Source of the DNA: Lentimicrobiaceae bacterium
Lineage (GTDB): Bacteria; Bacteroidota; Bacteroidia; Bacteroidales; JAGONC01
Direction of reading: 5' to 3'
Length of the DNA: 64,000 bases
Assembly: GCA_017993235.1 (NCBI GenBank)
Contig: JAGONC010000008.1
Location: 1 to 64,000, forward strand
The position numbers and the translations under genes are program-made. This document shows positions 35,555 to 44,370 of this stretch, in pieces; positions within the stretch are counted from its first letter, which is position 1, and each line of letters starts with the position of its first letter. The notes beneath the pieces are model-generated. The model was given only the letters and a program-made list of their open reading frames with translations, was not told the origin of the DNA and searched no databases.

Positions 35555-36568
35555 TTACCGCATTGGATAGCGCTTAAATATCTCTTCCGATCTCAGCAAA
35601 ATGTCAACGTATTGCGCTCTTTTATAGGCGAAGGGATCCTTGATCCGTTGTTTGGAAAGCTTACCGCGGAAGTCATCCAGTTTCTGATACTGCTTATCGT
35701 GCATCCACTCCTGGATATCCGTCAGCATGGTGCTGATATATTCGATCTGGTTCTTGTAAAGGGTGCTGACCACCTGTACACAATCTGCTCCGGCCAGCAA
35801 CATGGTGATCACATCTTCACCGGTCAGGATTCCGGTGTTGGCACAAATGCTGGCATTGATGTTCCCATAGAGCAGTCCTGCAAACCGTAAAGCGATGCGG
35901 CTGTCCTGCTGATGGCTGAGGTTGTATGGAAAATAATTCTCTTCCAGGTCAATATCAATGTCAGGCTGAAACAGGCGGTTGAACAGTACAATACCGTTGG
36001 CTCCGGCTTCATCCAGCTTTTTGATCAGGTACAGGGGATTGGTATAAAAGGGGCTCAGCTTCACTGCGACAGGGATGGATACTGCCTTTTTGACTTGGGC
36101 CAGGATGGCAATCTGATCCTCTGTGATGGAGGCCTCGTTCTTATTGAAGTCCTGAGGTACAGAGTAAAAATTCAACTCAAGGCCATCCACACCGGTTTCA
36201 GCCAGTTGTTCAGCATATTCCACCCAGGTTTCCCTGTATACCGCGTTAAGGCTGGCAAAGAGGGGTATGGAGACCGCCTGACGCGCTTTACGCAGGTTCA
36301 TGAGGAATTCCCTGGGACCCGCATGTTCGATGTCCGGAAACAGGGTCGTCATTTCGGCATGGCGTTCCGAATATTCATCCAGCGCTTCCGACAGGGCAAG
36401 ATTTTCAAGCTGGATCTGTTCTTCAAAAAGAGATTTATAGACGATGGCAGCAGCTCCTGCTTCCTCCATCTGTTTCAGATAGCGCTCATCCAGCACCAGG
36501 TTGGAAGCACCCACGATGATGGGATTCTTAAGCTCAATACCCATATAATGCGTTCTCAGATCACTCAT
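35555..36568 (-). CDS. Dihydroorotate dehydrogenase-like flavoprotein (337 aa)
   Basis: TIM-barrel FMN protein related to class 1 dihydroorotate dehydrogenase. It has ELKNPIIVGASNLV at the N-terminus, LELNFYSVP, IPVAVKLSPF and GILTGEDVITMLLAGADCVQV. The catalytic base region of true PyrD (NxSxPN-type) is not evident, so another substrate is possible. Genes of this type often sit beside pyruvate:ferredoxin oxidoreductase, as here (divergent from nifJ). Confidence 0.85.
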   Translation of the reverse strand: MSDLRTHYMGIELKNPIIVGASNLVLDERYLKQMEEAGAAAIVYKSLFEEQIQLENLALSEALDEYSERHAEMTTLFPDIEHAGPREFLMNLRKARQAVSIPLFASLNAVYRETWVEYAEQLAETGVDGLELNFYSVPQDFNKNEASITEDQIAILAQVKKAVSIPVAVKLSPFYTNPLYLIKKLDEAGANGIVLFNRLFQPDIDIDLEENYFPYNLSHQQDSRIALRFAGLLYGNINASICANTGILTGEDVITMLLAGADCVQVVSTLYKNQIEYISTMLTDIQEWMHDKQYQKLDDFRGKLSKQRIKDPFAYKRAQYVDILLRSEEIFKRYPMR

Positions 36569-36655
36569 GGCGTAAGTATTAGTGAAACGTCGGTTCAGTC
36601 AATAATCCTGATTTTTAGAAACGTATGGAAGTTATTCCGGTTGATTCCTGCGTGA

Positions 36656-36663
36656 CAAAAGTA
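36656..36663 (-). promoter_or_regulatory. -7 element of the dehydrogenase-like gene
   Basis: TACTTTTG on the minus strand fits TAnnTTTG, about 88 bp before ATG 36568. The 282-bp divergent region to nifJ is AT-rich; for nifJ I see only weaker candidates such as TAATTTCG near 36770. Confidence 0.45.
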
Positions 36664-36850
36664 CAAATTTTTTTATTTTATCCGGAATTTGCCCCAATCT
36701 AAAATGATTTTAAATAAAGGATGTAAAAGGATATTCAGAGGGTTTTCTTTACCCAATTCATTTTAATTTTATAATTTCGCATCGGCAAAGAAAAACGTGC
36801 AAATCATTTGTAAATAAGCCATTTATACATTAACTTCAATTCATATTGTC

Positions 36851-39800
36851 ATGACGAGTAAAAAGAAATTCATTACCTGCGACGGGAACATGGCGGCATC
36901 ACATATTGCCTACATGTTCAGTGAAGTAGCCTGTATTTACCCCATCACACCTTCCTCTACCATGGCGGAATACATTGATGAATGGGCTGCGCATGGGAGA
37001 AAGAATATTTTTGGCGAGGTGGTTCGCGTAAAGGAGATGCAGTCAGAAGCCGGTGCTGCGGGGGCTGTTCACGGCTCTTTGCAGGCAGGGGCGCTTACCA
37101 CAACCTACACAGCATCACAGGGGCTGTTGCTGATGATCCCCAACATGTACAAGATTGCGGGGGAACTTCTTCCGGGTGTTTTTCATGTCAGTGCCCGTAC
37201 GGTGGCTGCCCACGCATTATCGATCTTCGGTGATCACAGCGACGTGTATGCAGTCCGCCAGACAGGATTCGCCCTGCTGGCCAGCGGAAGTGTGCAGCAG
37301 ATCATGGACCTGGCCGCAGTAGCTCACCTGACCGCCATCCGTACCCGCGTCCCCTTTCTGCATTTCTTCGACGGATTCCGGTCATCGCATGAATTGCAAA
37401 AAATCGAGGTGCTGGAGAAAGAAAACCTTGCAGCGCTGATCGATCAGCAGCAGCTCAGGGCATTCCGCCTGCGGTCCCTGAATCCGGAAAATCCAATGAT
37501 CCGCGGTACGGCACAGAATCCGGACATTTTCTTCCAGGCCAAGGAAGCAGCCAACCTGTTCTATGAACCCATCGCAGATGTGGTGGATGAGTACATGCAG
37601 GCGATCTTTAAGCTTACGGGCCGCGAATACCATCCGTTTACCTATTATGGCGCACCCGATGCCGAACATATCATCGTCGCCATGACTACCATCACCGAAA
37701 CGGCAAGGGAAGTGGTGGATGCATTGATGGCAAAAGGTGAAAAGGTCGGCCTGATCACCTGCCATCTGTACAGACCCTTCTCACCCAAGTATTTTTTCAG
37801 GGTATTTCCAAAAACCGTAAAGCGTATCGCCGTGCTTGACCGTTCCAAAGAGATCGGGGCAACCGGTGAGCCTCTCTATCTTGACGTGAAGGAAATATTT
37901 TACGATAAAGAGAACCGTCCGCTGATCGTCGGCGGTCGTTATGGCCTTAGCTCGAAAGATACTACTCCGGCTCACGTGATTGCCGTATTCGATAACCTGA
38001 AACAGCCTCAGCCGAAAAATGGATTCACCATCAGCATCAAGGACGACGTCACCCATTTATCCCTGCCCCTGCTTCCGGAAATCAGCCTGGCACCGCAGGG
38101 TACCTTTGAAGCCAAGTTCTACGGGATTGGATCTGACGGAACCGTCACGGCCAATAAGAACTCCATCAAGATCATCGGAGACACCACCAACAAATACTGT
38201 CAGGCATATTTTGCCTACGACTCGAAAAAATCGGGTGGCATCACCACCTCCCATTTGCGTTTTGGTGATCAACCCATACGCTCAACCTACCTGGTGAACA
38301 CTCCTGATTTTGTTGCCTGTCATGTTCCCTCATACCTGGATAAATACGATATGCTGAAGGGACTTAAACCAGGAGGTACCTTTCTGCTCAACAGCATCTG
38401 GGACGAGGAAGAAACCAAGAACCACCTTCCCAACCATATCAAAAAATACCTGGCGGATCACCATATCCAGTTCTATATCATCAACGCTACCAAAGTGGCT
38501 GAAGACATAGGCCTGGGATCCCGGACCAATTCGATCATGCAATCGGCTTTTTTCAGGATCTCCGGCGTGATCCCCTATGAGGATGCTGTGAAGGAAATGA
38601 AGAAAGCGATCGTTAAATCGTTCAGCAGCAAAGGGGAAGATGTGGTGAACATGAACTTCGCTGCGATCGACAGGGGAGGAGAAGTGACGAAAATCGAAGT
38701 GCCCGCTGAGTGGTCAAAACTACCGGTCAATGGTCAGGAAAAGACGGAAAACCTGCCGGCATTTATCCGGCAGGTGGTCAACCCGATCAATTCCATGAAG
38801 GGTGACGATCTGCCGGTGAGCGCCTTCGTCGGAAGAGAAGACGGTACGTTCCCTTCCGGAACGGCTGCCTTTGAGAAACGGGGAATTGCCGTGAATGTGC
38901 CGGAATGGATCCCGGAGAATTGCATCCAATGCAACCAGTGCGCCTATGTCTGCCCCCATGCCTGCATCCGGCCTTTCCTGCTGGATGAGAAAGAATTGAT
39001 GAATGCCCCGCAGCAAACGGTTACCCTGAAGGCAATTCCGAAGACCTATGAAGGTCTGCAGTACAGAATACAGGTGTCACCGCTTGACTGCACCGGATGT
39101 GCAAACTGCGCCGAGGTCTGCCCTGCCAAGGTGCCTGCACTGGTGATGAAACCCCTGGAAACCCAGCTTGGCCAAACAACGCGCTGGAATTATATGGAGT
39201 CAAATGTCTCCTATAAGGACCATCTTGCAGAAAAAGATAAGAGTGTGAAGAACAGTCAGTTCGCTCAACCCCTGTTCGAATTTTCCGGTGCATGTGCCGG
39301 CTGCGGCGAAACACCCTATGTAAAACTGATCACCCAGCTGTTCGGCGAACGCCTGATGGTAGCCAATGCCACCGGCTGCTCCTCCATCTGGGGAGGATCG
39401 GCTCCATCAATGCCTTACACCACCCATAAAGCATCCGGTTTCGGTCCCGCATGGGCCAACTCATTGTTTGAGGACAATGCAGAATACGGTTTTGGTATGG
39501 TGACTGCCCTGGGAAAGATGCGCGAGCGACTGGCCAGACTGATAAAAGAAAATAGCGATACCCTGTCGGAACCGCTCAGGGATCTTTATGCACAATGGAT
39601 TGAATGGAGAGAGGATCCCCTGAAATCACGGGAAATTACCGATCAGATCGTACCACTTCTGGAAAAGGAATCCAACCCCATCGCGAAGGAATTACTCGAT
39701 CTGAAACACTATATGGTCAAAAAATCCGTATGGGTGATTGGTGGAGATGGCTGGGCATACGATATTGGCTATGGGGGTCTGGACCATGTGCTGGCATCTG

Positions 39801-40393
39801 GTGACGATATCAACCTGCTGGTACTGGATACCGAAGTATATTCCAATACAGGGGGACAGGCTTCCAAAGCAACCCCGGTTGCTGCCGTCGCCAAATTCGC
39901 TGCCTCTGGTAAAAAGATCCGTAAAAAGGACCTGGGAGCCATGGCCATGACCTATGGCTATGTGTATGTAGCCCAGATCGCTATGGGAGCAAACCAATCC
40001 CAGACACTCCGGGCCATTCGGGAAGCCGAAGCCTATCCCGGCCCTTCCCTGATCATCGCCTATGCACCCTGTATCAATCATGGATTGCGGGCTGGCATGA
40101 GCAAAACCCAGGAGGAGGAAAAACGCGCCGTAGAAGCAGGCTACTGGCATCTGTACCGGTTCAATCCCCTGCTGGAAAAGGAAGGTAAAAATCCCTTCCA
40201 GCTGGATTCCAAAGAACCCGACTGGACCAAATTCCAGGATTTCCTTAACGGTGAAGTACGCTATACTTCTTTACGGTTAGCATTTCCCGAAGAGGCTTCC
40301 ATCCTGTTCAGAGAAGCCGAGAAAAACGCCCGCTGGCGCTATGAAAGCTATGTTAGAATGGCCTCTATGGACTGGTCAGCGGTGAATCAATGA
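36851..40393 (+). CDS. nifJ: Pyruvate:ferredoxin (flavodoxin) oxidoreductase (1180 aa)
   Basis: Single-chain thiamine-diphosphate enzyme that oxidises pyruvate to acetyl-CoA and reduces ferredoxin. Domain I has YPITPSSTMAEYIDEWA. Two 4Fe-4S motifs follow near 695 and 750 (CIQCNQCAYVCPHAC, CTGCANCAEVCP). The ThDP domain has CAGCGETPYVK, NATGCSSIWGG, GGDGWAYDIGYGGLDH and DTEVYSNTGGQASKATP. Length is full for the family. It indicates an anaerobic or microaerobic fermentative life style. Its TGA overlaps the ATG of the next gene. Confidence 0.98.
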   Translation: MTSKKKFITCDGNMAASHIAYMFSEVACIYPITPSSTMAEYIDEWAAHGRKNIFGEVVRVKEMQSEAGAAGAVHGSLQAGALTTTYTASQGLLLMIPNMYKIAGELLPGVFHVSARTVAAHALSIFGDHSDVYAVRQTGFALLASGSVQQIMDLAAVAHLTAIRTRVPFLHFFDGFRSSHELQKIEVLEKENLAALIDQQQLRAFRLRSLNPENPMIRGTAQNPDIFFQAKEAANLFYEPIADVVDEYMQAIFKLTGREYHPFTYYGAPDAEHIIVAMTTITETAREVVDALMAKGEKVGLITCHLYRPFSPKYFFRVFPKTVKRIAVLDRSKEIGATGEPLYLDVKEIFYDKENRPLIVGGRYGLSSKDTTPAHVIAVFDNLKQPQPKNGFTISIKDDVTHLSLPLLPEISLAPQGTFEAKFYGIGSDGTVTANKNSIKIIGDTTNKYCQAYFAYDSKKSGGITTSHLRFGDQPIRSTYLVNTPDFVACHVPSYLDKYDMLKGLKPGGTFLLNSIWDEEETKNHLPNHIKKYLADHHIQFYIINATKVAEDIGLGSRTNSIMQSAFFRISGVIPYEDAVKEMKKAIVKSFSSKGEDVVNMNFAAIDRGGEVTKIEVPAEWSKLPVNGQEKTENLPAFIRQVVNPINSMKGDDLPVSAFVGREDGTFPSGTAAFEKRGIAVNVPEWIPENCIQCNQCAYVCPHACIRPFLLDEKELMNAPQQTVTLKAIPKTYEGLQYRIQVSPLDCTGCANCAEVCPAKVPALVMKPLETQLGQTTRWNYMESNVSYKDHLAEKDKSVKNSQFAQPLFEFSGACAGCGETPYVKLITQLFGERLMVANATGCSSIWGGSAPSMPYTTHKASGFGPAWANSLFEDNAEYGFGMVTALGKMRERLARLIKENSDTLSEPLRDLYAQWIEWREDPLKSREITDQIVPLLEKESNPIAKELLDLKHYMVKKSVWVIGGDGWAYDIGYGGLDHVLASGDDINLLVLDTEVYSNTGGQASKATPVAAVAKFAASGKKIRKKDLGAMAMTYGYVYVAQIAMGANQSQTLRAIREAEAYPGPSLIIAYAPCINHGLRAGMSKTQEEEKRAVEAGYWHLYRFNPLLEKEGKNPFQLDSKEPDWTKFQDFLNGEVRYTSLRLAFPEEASILFREAEKNARWRYESYVRMASMDWSAVNQ

Positions 40394-40791
40394 AATTAAC
40401 CATGAAGAGAACACTCTTACTGGGAATCGCAGCCATCGGTCTGCTGGTTGCCTATGTGACACTTACTTCTCCGGCTGGCTCTGCCGAGAGTGTGAACAGT
40501 TCCAATACGGTATGGCCTGAAAATGTGGCGAAGATCCTTGAGAACTCTTGCTACGACTGCCATACCGACCTGTCAGGGAACGCAATGGCCAAAGCCAAAC
40601 TGAATTTCGACGGATGGGATAAACTGACCGATGCTAAAAAACTGGGAACCCTGGATGAAATCTGTTCGGAAGTGACCAGAGGCAGTATGCCCCCGGCAAA
40701 GTACATCTCGAAATACGCTGACCGAAAACTTTCACCAGAACAGGTTACGCTGATCTGCTCCTGGGTGGAGGAGGAATCCGGGAAAAGGTAG
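40390..40791 (+). CDS. Heme-binding domain protein with one CxxCH (133 aa)
   Basis: Exported small cytochrome-like protein. Residues 1-30 form a signal peptide (RTLLLGIAAIGLLVAYVTL). One heme site, NSCYDCHTD (~53), is followed by the haem-binding domain pattern EVTRGSMPPAKYISKY and LSPEQVTLICSWVEEE. The ATG overlaps the nifJ stop (ATGA), so translation is coupled. A remnant of a related gene follows directly. Confidence 0.82.
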   Translation: MKLTMKRTLLLGIAAIGLLVAYVTLTSPAGSAESVNSSNTVWPENVAKILENSCYDCHTDLSGNAMAKAKLNFDGWDKLTDAKKLGTLDEICSEVTRGSMPPAKYISKYADRKLSPEQVTLICSWVEEESGKR

Positions 40792-40946
40792 TTGCCCTCC
40801 AGCAGATGGGTGAGGAGGTTTCAAAAGGAGAAATGCCGCTGAAAAGCTATTCCCGTATGCATAGGAAAGCCCGGTTGTCAGCGGCTCAAAGGGAACAGCT
40901 ATCACAGTGGATTGATCTGGAAAGTGCAAGGTTGATCGGGCAGTAA
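40788..40946 (+). pseudogene. Remnant of a second heme-binding domain gene
   Basis: Directly after the previous stop, in the -1 frame, the sequence reads LQQMGEEVSKGEMPLKSYSR, then LSAAQREQLSQWIDLESA and a stop at 40944-40946. This is the C-terminal half of the same haem-binding domain family (compare EVTRGSMPPAKY in the upstream gene), but the N-terminal half with CxxCH is missing and no start codon suits it. I read it as the tail of a tandem paralogue truncated by deletion. Confidence 0.55.
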
Positions 40947-40963
40947 GCAAGCGCTGCTCCGGA

Positions 40964-43396
40964 TTACAGCTTCAGCGAATATTGCAGGATCACACTCCGT
41001 ATTTCTTCGGCCTTCAACGGCCGGAGCGAATAGATGCGGTTCAGGAAATTATTCACGATCAGGGTGATCTTGTGCTGGTCACCGAAATGGTAACTGAGCC
41101 GGCCATCCATCACCACGTTCCCGTTATTGTGATGTTCGAAATAATCCATGTAAAGGATGGGCTGCAGGGTTCCCCCTGAACTGATGGTAGCCTGTTCAAA
41201 ATCAGCTATGGCCTTGTCAAGGTTCTCAATCTTGCTGAAATATTTCACACTGTATCCCACGATCCATTGGAGATAATGCCACTCAAGGTCACATTTTAAT
41301 GTGTGCAGAAAACGGTATTTCAATATCTCCCTGGAAGGATCCACACTCGTGGAATTATAGCTGAATTCGGTGTATCCCCCTCCCCCCGGATTGTAATCAT
41401 GGGCAAAGACAAGATCGGGCTCCAGGGCTTTGGGTATAATATAATTGTAACCGACGATCGTATTGACCTGCATCCGGGTTCCTATCCGGGCGATCCCGGT
41501 GTGGGAAATATCAATGCCCGTGATCCGGGTCTTTCCGGTGTTGAGAAACTTGAATCCAGCCATGGCGAACGTGAAGGTTGGATCCCAGAAACCAAAAAGG
41601 TATTCGATCGTATTTTTATATTCCTGCTGGAAAATGGCAATATCGAGATAACCAAAGTAGTTGCCGAATTTCAGGCCCTGTTTCAGTCCGATCTCTGCAT
41701 TCCAGCTGGACTCGGGTTTCAGATCAGGGTTCTCAAAGACGGCGATGGCTCCCATGGAGGTTCGGATAAATCTTTCGGCGATGGTAGGATAACGATACCC
41801 CTGTCCGAACGATGCCCGCAGGTATGTTTCCTGCATCAGCTTGAGGGTGCCTCCGAGGCGGAAAATGCCTTTTGTGTCGTCAACCGTATCATTCAGGCTG
41901 TAATGTTCCAGCCTGATCCCAAGGGAAAGGTTAATGGTCTTGAAGAAGTTCTTCTCCAGCTGCATATAGCCCGACAGGTTCAGCAGGGTGTTATCGGGTG
42001 AACCCGATCCTCCGTACATTTTGGCATGTGAGTTAGTGAACTGTCCTGAAAAACCGCCAATGAACTCAAAACCGTCGAGGAATTCATATTCCCTTCGAAA
42101 CTGATAGTCACCAATATAAACCGTCTGACGCGTCGACTGGTCGTTTGACATGATGTTGTTCAGATGGAAGATCCGTCCCTTCAGCGAGTGGCGGATCCCT
42201 GTCTGGGTGTAATAATTGAAAAAGGGATCCAGGAAGAAGCTGAACATATCCTGAAGTATGGCTGAGCCAGGGTAAGCCCTGAAAAAACCGGAGGTGTCGT
42301 CCAGCCAGGCCATCGTCATCTGGGTGTTGTTCTGAATGATGTTCCCGTTCATCCCATAGTCCAGCCCCTGTATCTTTTTGGAGCGGTAGCGCAGGTTGAA
42401 GTTCATACGGTACTGGCGGCTTGCCATCTGTTTATCCGTAAAATCGCTGACCGTATCAATCACATAGGGATTGGGACGGGGCGCCCCGATGTACCCGTGA
42501 TCGAAGTTCACCTGACCTCCGGCCACCAGGTCCAGATTGCCCAGCCTGCGTGCGTGAAGGAAATTCAACCCGGTGATATAGGGATAGTCGTCCCACCACT
42601 TGTAGGATTTATCCCCGGGAGCGGTATAAAATCCTGAATAGGCATTGACCCGGGTCAATGGCTTGGCTTTGGGGTAGGCCGTCCGGATGTAGATGGCTCC
42701 GCTCAGGGAGGATGCCCCGGAAAGTACCGAGGCGGCTCCTTTAATCACCTCGATCTGTTCGATATTTTCAACCGGTATCAGATCCCATAATGAACGTCCT
42801 GCATCCCCGGTGAGCATCGGCAGGTCGTCAACAAAGACAGCCACCTTACTGCCCACGCCGAAGGTGAATCCGCTGCCACCCCTGATCTGGGCCTCTCCAT
42901 CCAGGATATTCAATCCGGGAGTCAGATCCAGTGCCGTTTTGACGCTCCTGGCGTTCTTACTCTCGATCATCGTTGATTTGATCACTTCCATGGAGACGGT
43001 GAGATCTTCATACCGCTTCTCGTATTTACCCACTTTGATTTCAACTCCCTGGATTTCACTGATGTAGGGTTCCAACACGATCTTTTTTTCAATGGTCTCC
43101 CCTCCAGCGATCTGCAGGGTGATCGTATCCGATTTCATCCCCGTATAATTGATCAGGAAGGAATGTGTCCCCGCTTTAACGGTCAGGCTGAATCTTCCGT
43201 ACAGGTCAGAGGCCACTCCAATGGTGGGATCCGATCGCAGAATGATGTTGGCTCCAATCAATGCTTCGCCTGTCGTCCGGTCAATCACTTTACCCTTGAA
43301 TACGCCGTATTCCTGGGCTGTCGACAAAAGGACAGACAGCAATAATAAAGCGCCCATCAAAACCAGGGATCGATATCCGGAGGGATACAGCTTCAT
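40964..43396 (-). CDS. TonB-dependent outer-membrane receptor (810 aa)
   Basis: Outer-membrane beta-barrel transporter, substrate unknown. Signal peptide 1-31 (LVLMGALLLLSVLLSTAQ), then a carboxypeptidase-like domain (GVFKGKVIDRTTGEALIGAN). The plug follows (VKTALDLTPGLNILDGEAQ, IRGGSGFTFGVG, VFVDDLPMLTGDAG, IEVIKGAASVLSGASSLSGA) and then a ~600-residue barrel with final NNFLNRIYSLRPL. No SusD partner is present. The start is ATG 43396; upstream in-frame codons overlap the preceding gene. It is likely co-transcribed with the PCMD/T9SS gene 19 bp upstream. Confidence 0.9.
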   Translation of the reverse strand: MKLYPSGYRSLVLMGALLLLSVLLSTAQEYGVFKGKVIDRTTGEALIGANIILRSDPTIGVASDLYGRFSLTVKAGTHSFLINYTGMKSDTITLQIAGGETIEKKIVLEPYISEIQGVEIKVGKYEKRYEDLTVSMEVIKSTMIESKNARSVKTALDLTPGLNILDGEAQIRGGSGFTFGVGSKVAVFVDDLPMLTGDAGRSLWDLIPVENIEQIEVIKGAASVLSGASSLSGAIYIRTAYPKAKPLTRVNAYSGFYTAPGDKSYKWWDDYPYITGLNFLHARRLGNLDLVAGGQVNFDHGYIGAPRPNPYVIDTVSDFTDKQMASRQYRMNFNLRYRSKKIQGLDYGMNGNIIQNNTQMTMAWLDDTSGFFRAYPGSAILQDMFSFFLDPFFNYYTQTGIRHSLKGRIFHLNNIMSNDQSTRQTVYIGDYQFRREYEFLDGFEFIGGFSGQFTNSHAKMYGGSGSPDNTLLNLSGYMQLEKNFFKTINLSLGIRLEHYSLNDTVDDTKGIFRLGGTLKLMQETYLRASFGQGYRYPTIAERFIRTSMGAIAVFENPDLKPESSWNAEIGLKQGLKFGNYFGYLDIAIFQQEYKNTIEYLFGFWDPTFTFAMAGFKFLNTGKTRITGIDISHTGIARIGTRMQVNTIVGYNYIIPKALEPDLVFAHDYNPGGGGYTEFSYNSTSVDPSREILKYRFLHTLKCDLEWHYLQWIVGYSVKYFSKIENLDKAIADFEQATISSGGTLQPILYMDYFEHHNNGNVVMDGRLSYHFGDQHKITLIVNNFLNRIYSLRPLKAEEIRSVILQYSLKL

Positions 43397-43415
43397 ATTG
43401 CCAGGTTTAATTCGG

Positions 43416-44366
43416 TCAGTCGAGGTAAAATTTCTTCGACATGATGCCCTGATCATAGTGCAGGCACCCGATATAAATTCCCGGATGTAACCGTGTTGGC
43501 AGCATGATTTCAGAAGAAAGATCCTGGATCTCCAACATGATCCTGCCACTCAGATCCAGGACCCGGAAGGAGGCGATCTTTACCATGTCAGGAGTCATTC
43601 CCTTGAAAACCACTTTCTGGCCCATGATGTTGAATGTCATTTCCCGGGTTGCCTTTTCATCCGTACCCTGATCTTTATAGATCAGCTGGAGATCATCGAA
43701 CAAACCCTGGCTGTTTGCAATGGCATCCGTGCCATTTCCTGCCTTGACCACCACCAGGATATATTCAGGGGTGTCGTCCGACAGGTAGACGAAAGGGACG
43801 GAAAAGCGGGTCCAGGTTTCAACGGTAGCTTCGGGCATGATGAAATTTGCATCGGCGATCCAGTTGTTGTGTGTGCCATGTTCTGGCAATGCTCCCTGTT
43901 CTTTATGCAGGATAGCCCGTACGCCTCCGTGGTCGCTGCCCACCGGGTAATACTTATACCAGCCTGCCAGGCTGTCGGGTTTGCTGGTGAATACGGTATG
44001 CCATTTGGCAGAATCCTGCCGTGTGAACACATATCCACTATCCGGATTGAAGCTGGCGTGAACCTGTCCGTTAGTGAGTGTCCCTGTGGCCACAATTCCG
44101 GGGAAAGGCACCAGGTTGGTCAGTTTAACGGAATAGTTTCCCGAATGAGCATCGGTGGATTGTTCCCAGACCACAGGTGCAGCCTGATTGGTTGTGGGAT
44201 TGTCGGATGTCTTGATGGAGCTCCAGTCAGCGGGTTCCTCCCTTACCGTGCCGGCATCCTCCCATATTTCAAAACCTGCATTTTCGAGCTGTTGCTGTGC
44301 GGAAATCCAACCGTGGGCAATCAGGCAGGCCAGGATCAGCAGTAGTTTATGCATAAGGAGACGCAT
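43416..44366 (-). CDS. PCMD-like exported protein with T9SS C-terminal domain (316 aa)
   Basis: Surface protein. Signal peptide 1-24 (LLLILACLIAHGWISAQ), then a domain resembling the PCMD (putative carbohydrate metabolism) family: LENAGFEIWED, HSGNYSVKL and GLFDDLQLIYK near its end. The C-terminal ~70 residues look like a type IX sorting domain (FRVLDLSGRIML, LHPGIYIGCLHYDQG). ATG 44366 is chosen; ATG 44354 would also give a signal peptide. It overlaps or abuts the sppA stop at 44371. Confidence 0.72.
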   Translation of the reverse strand: MRLLMHKLLLILACLIAHGWISAQQQLENAGFEIWEDAGTVREEPADWSSIKTSDNPTTNQAAPVVWEQSTDAHSGNYSVKLTNLVPFPGIVATGTLTNGQVHASFNPDSGYVFTRQDSAKWHTVFTSKPDSLAGWYKYYPVGSDHGGVRAILHKEQGALPEHGTHNNWIADANFIMPEATVETWTRFSVPFVYLSDDTPEYILVVVKAGNGTDAIANSQGLFDDLQLIYKDQGTDEKATREMTFNIMGQKVVFKGMTPDMVKIASFRVLDLSGRIMLEIQDLSSEIMLPTRLHPGIYIGCLHYDQGIMSKKFYLD

Positions 44367-44370
44367 CCTT

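Noticed and set aside
40783..40791. Programmed -1 frameshift joining the heme protein to the downstream remnant
   Set aside because: GGGAAAAGGTAG does not form a proper slippery heptamer in the reading frame, and the fusion would only duplicate half a domain.
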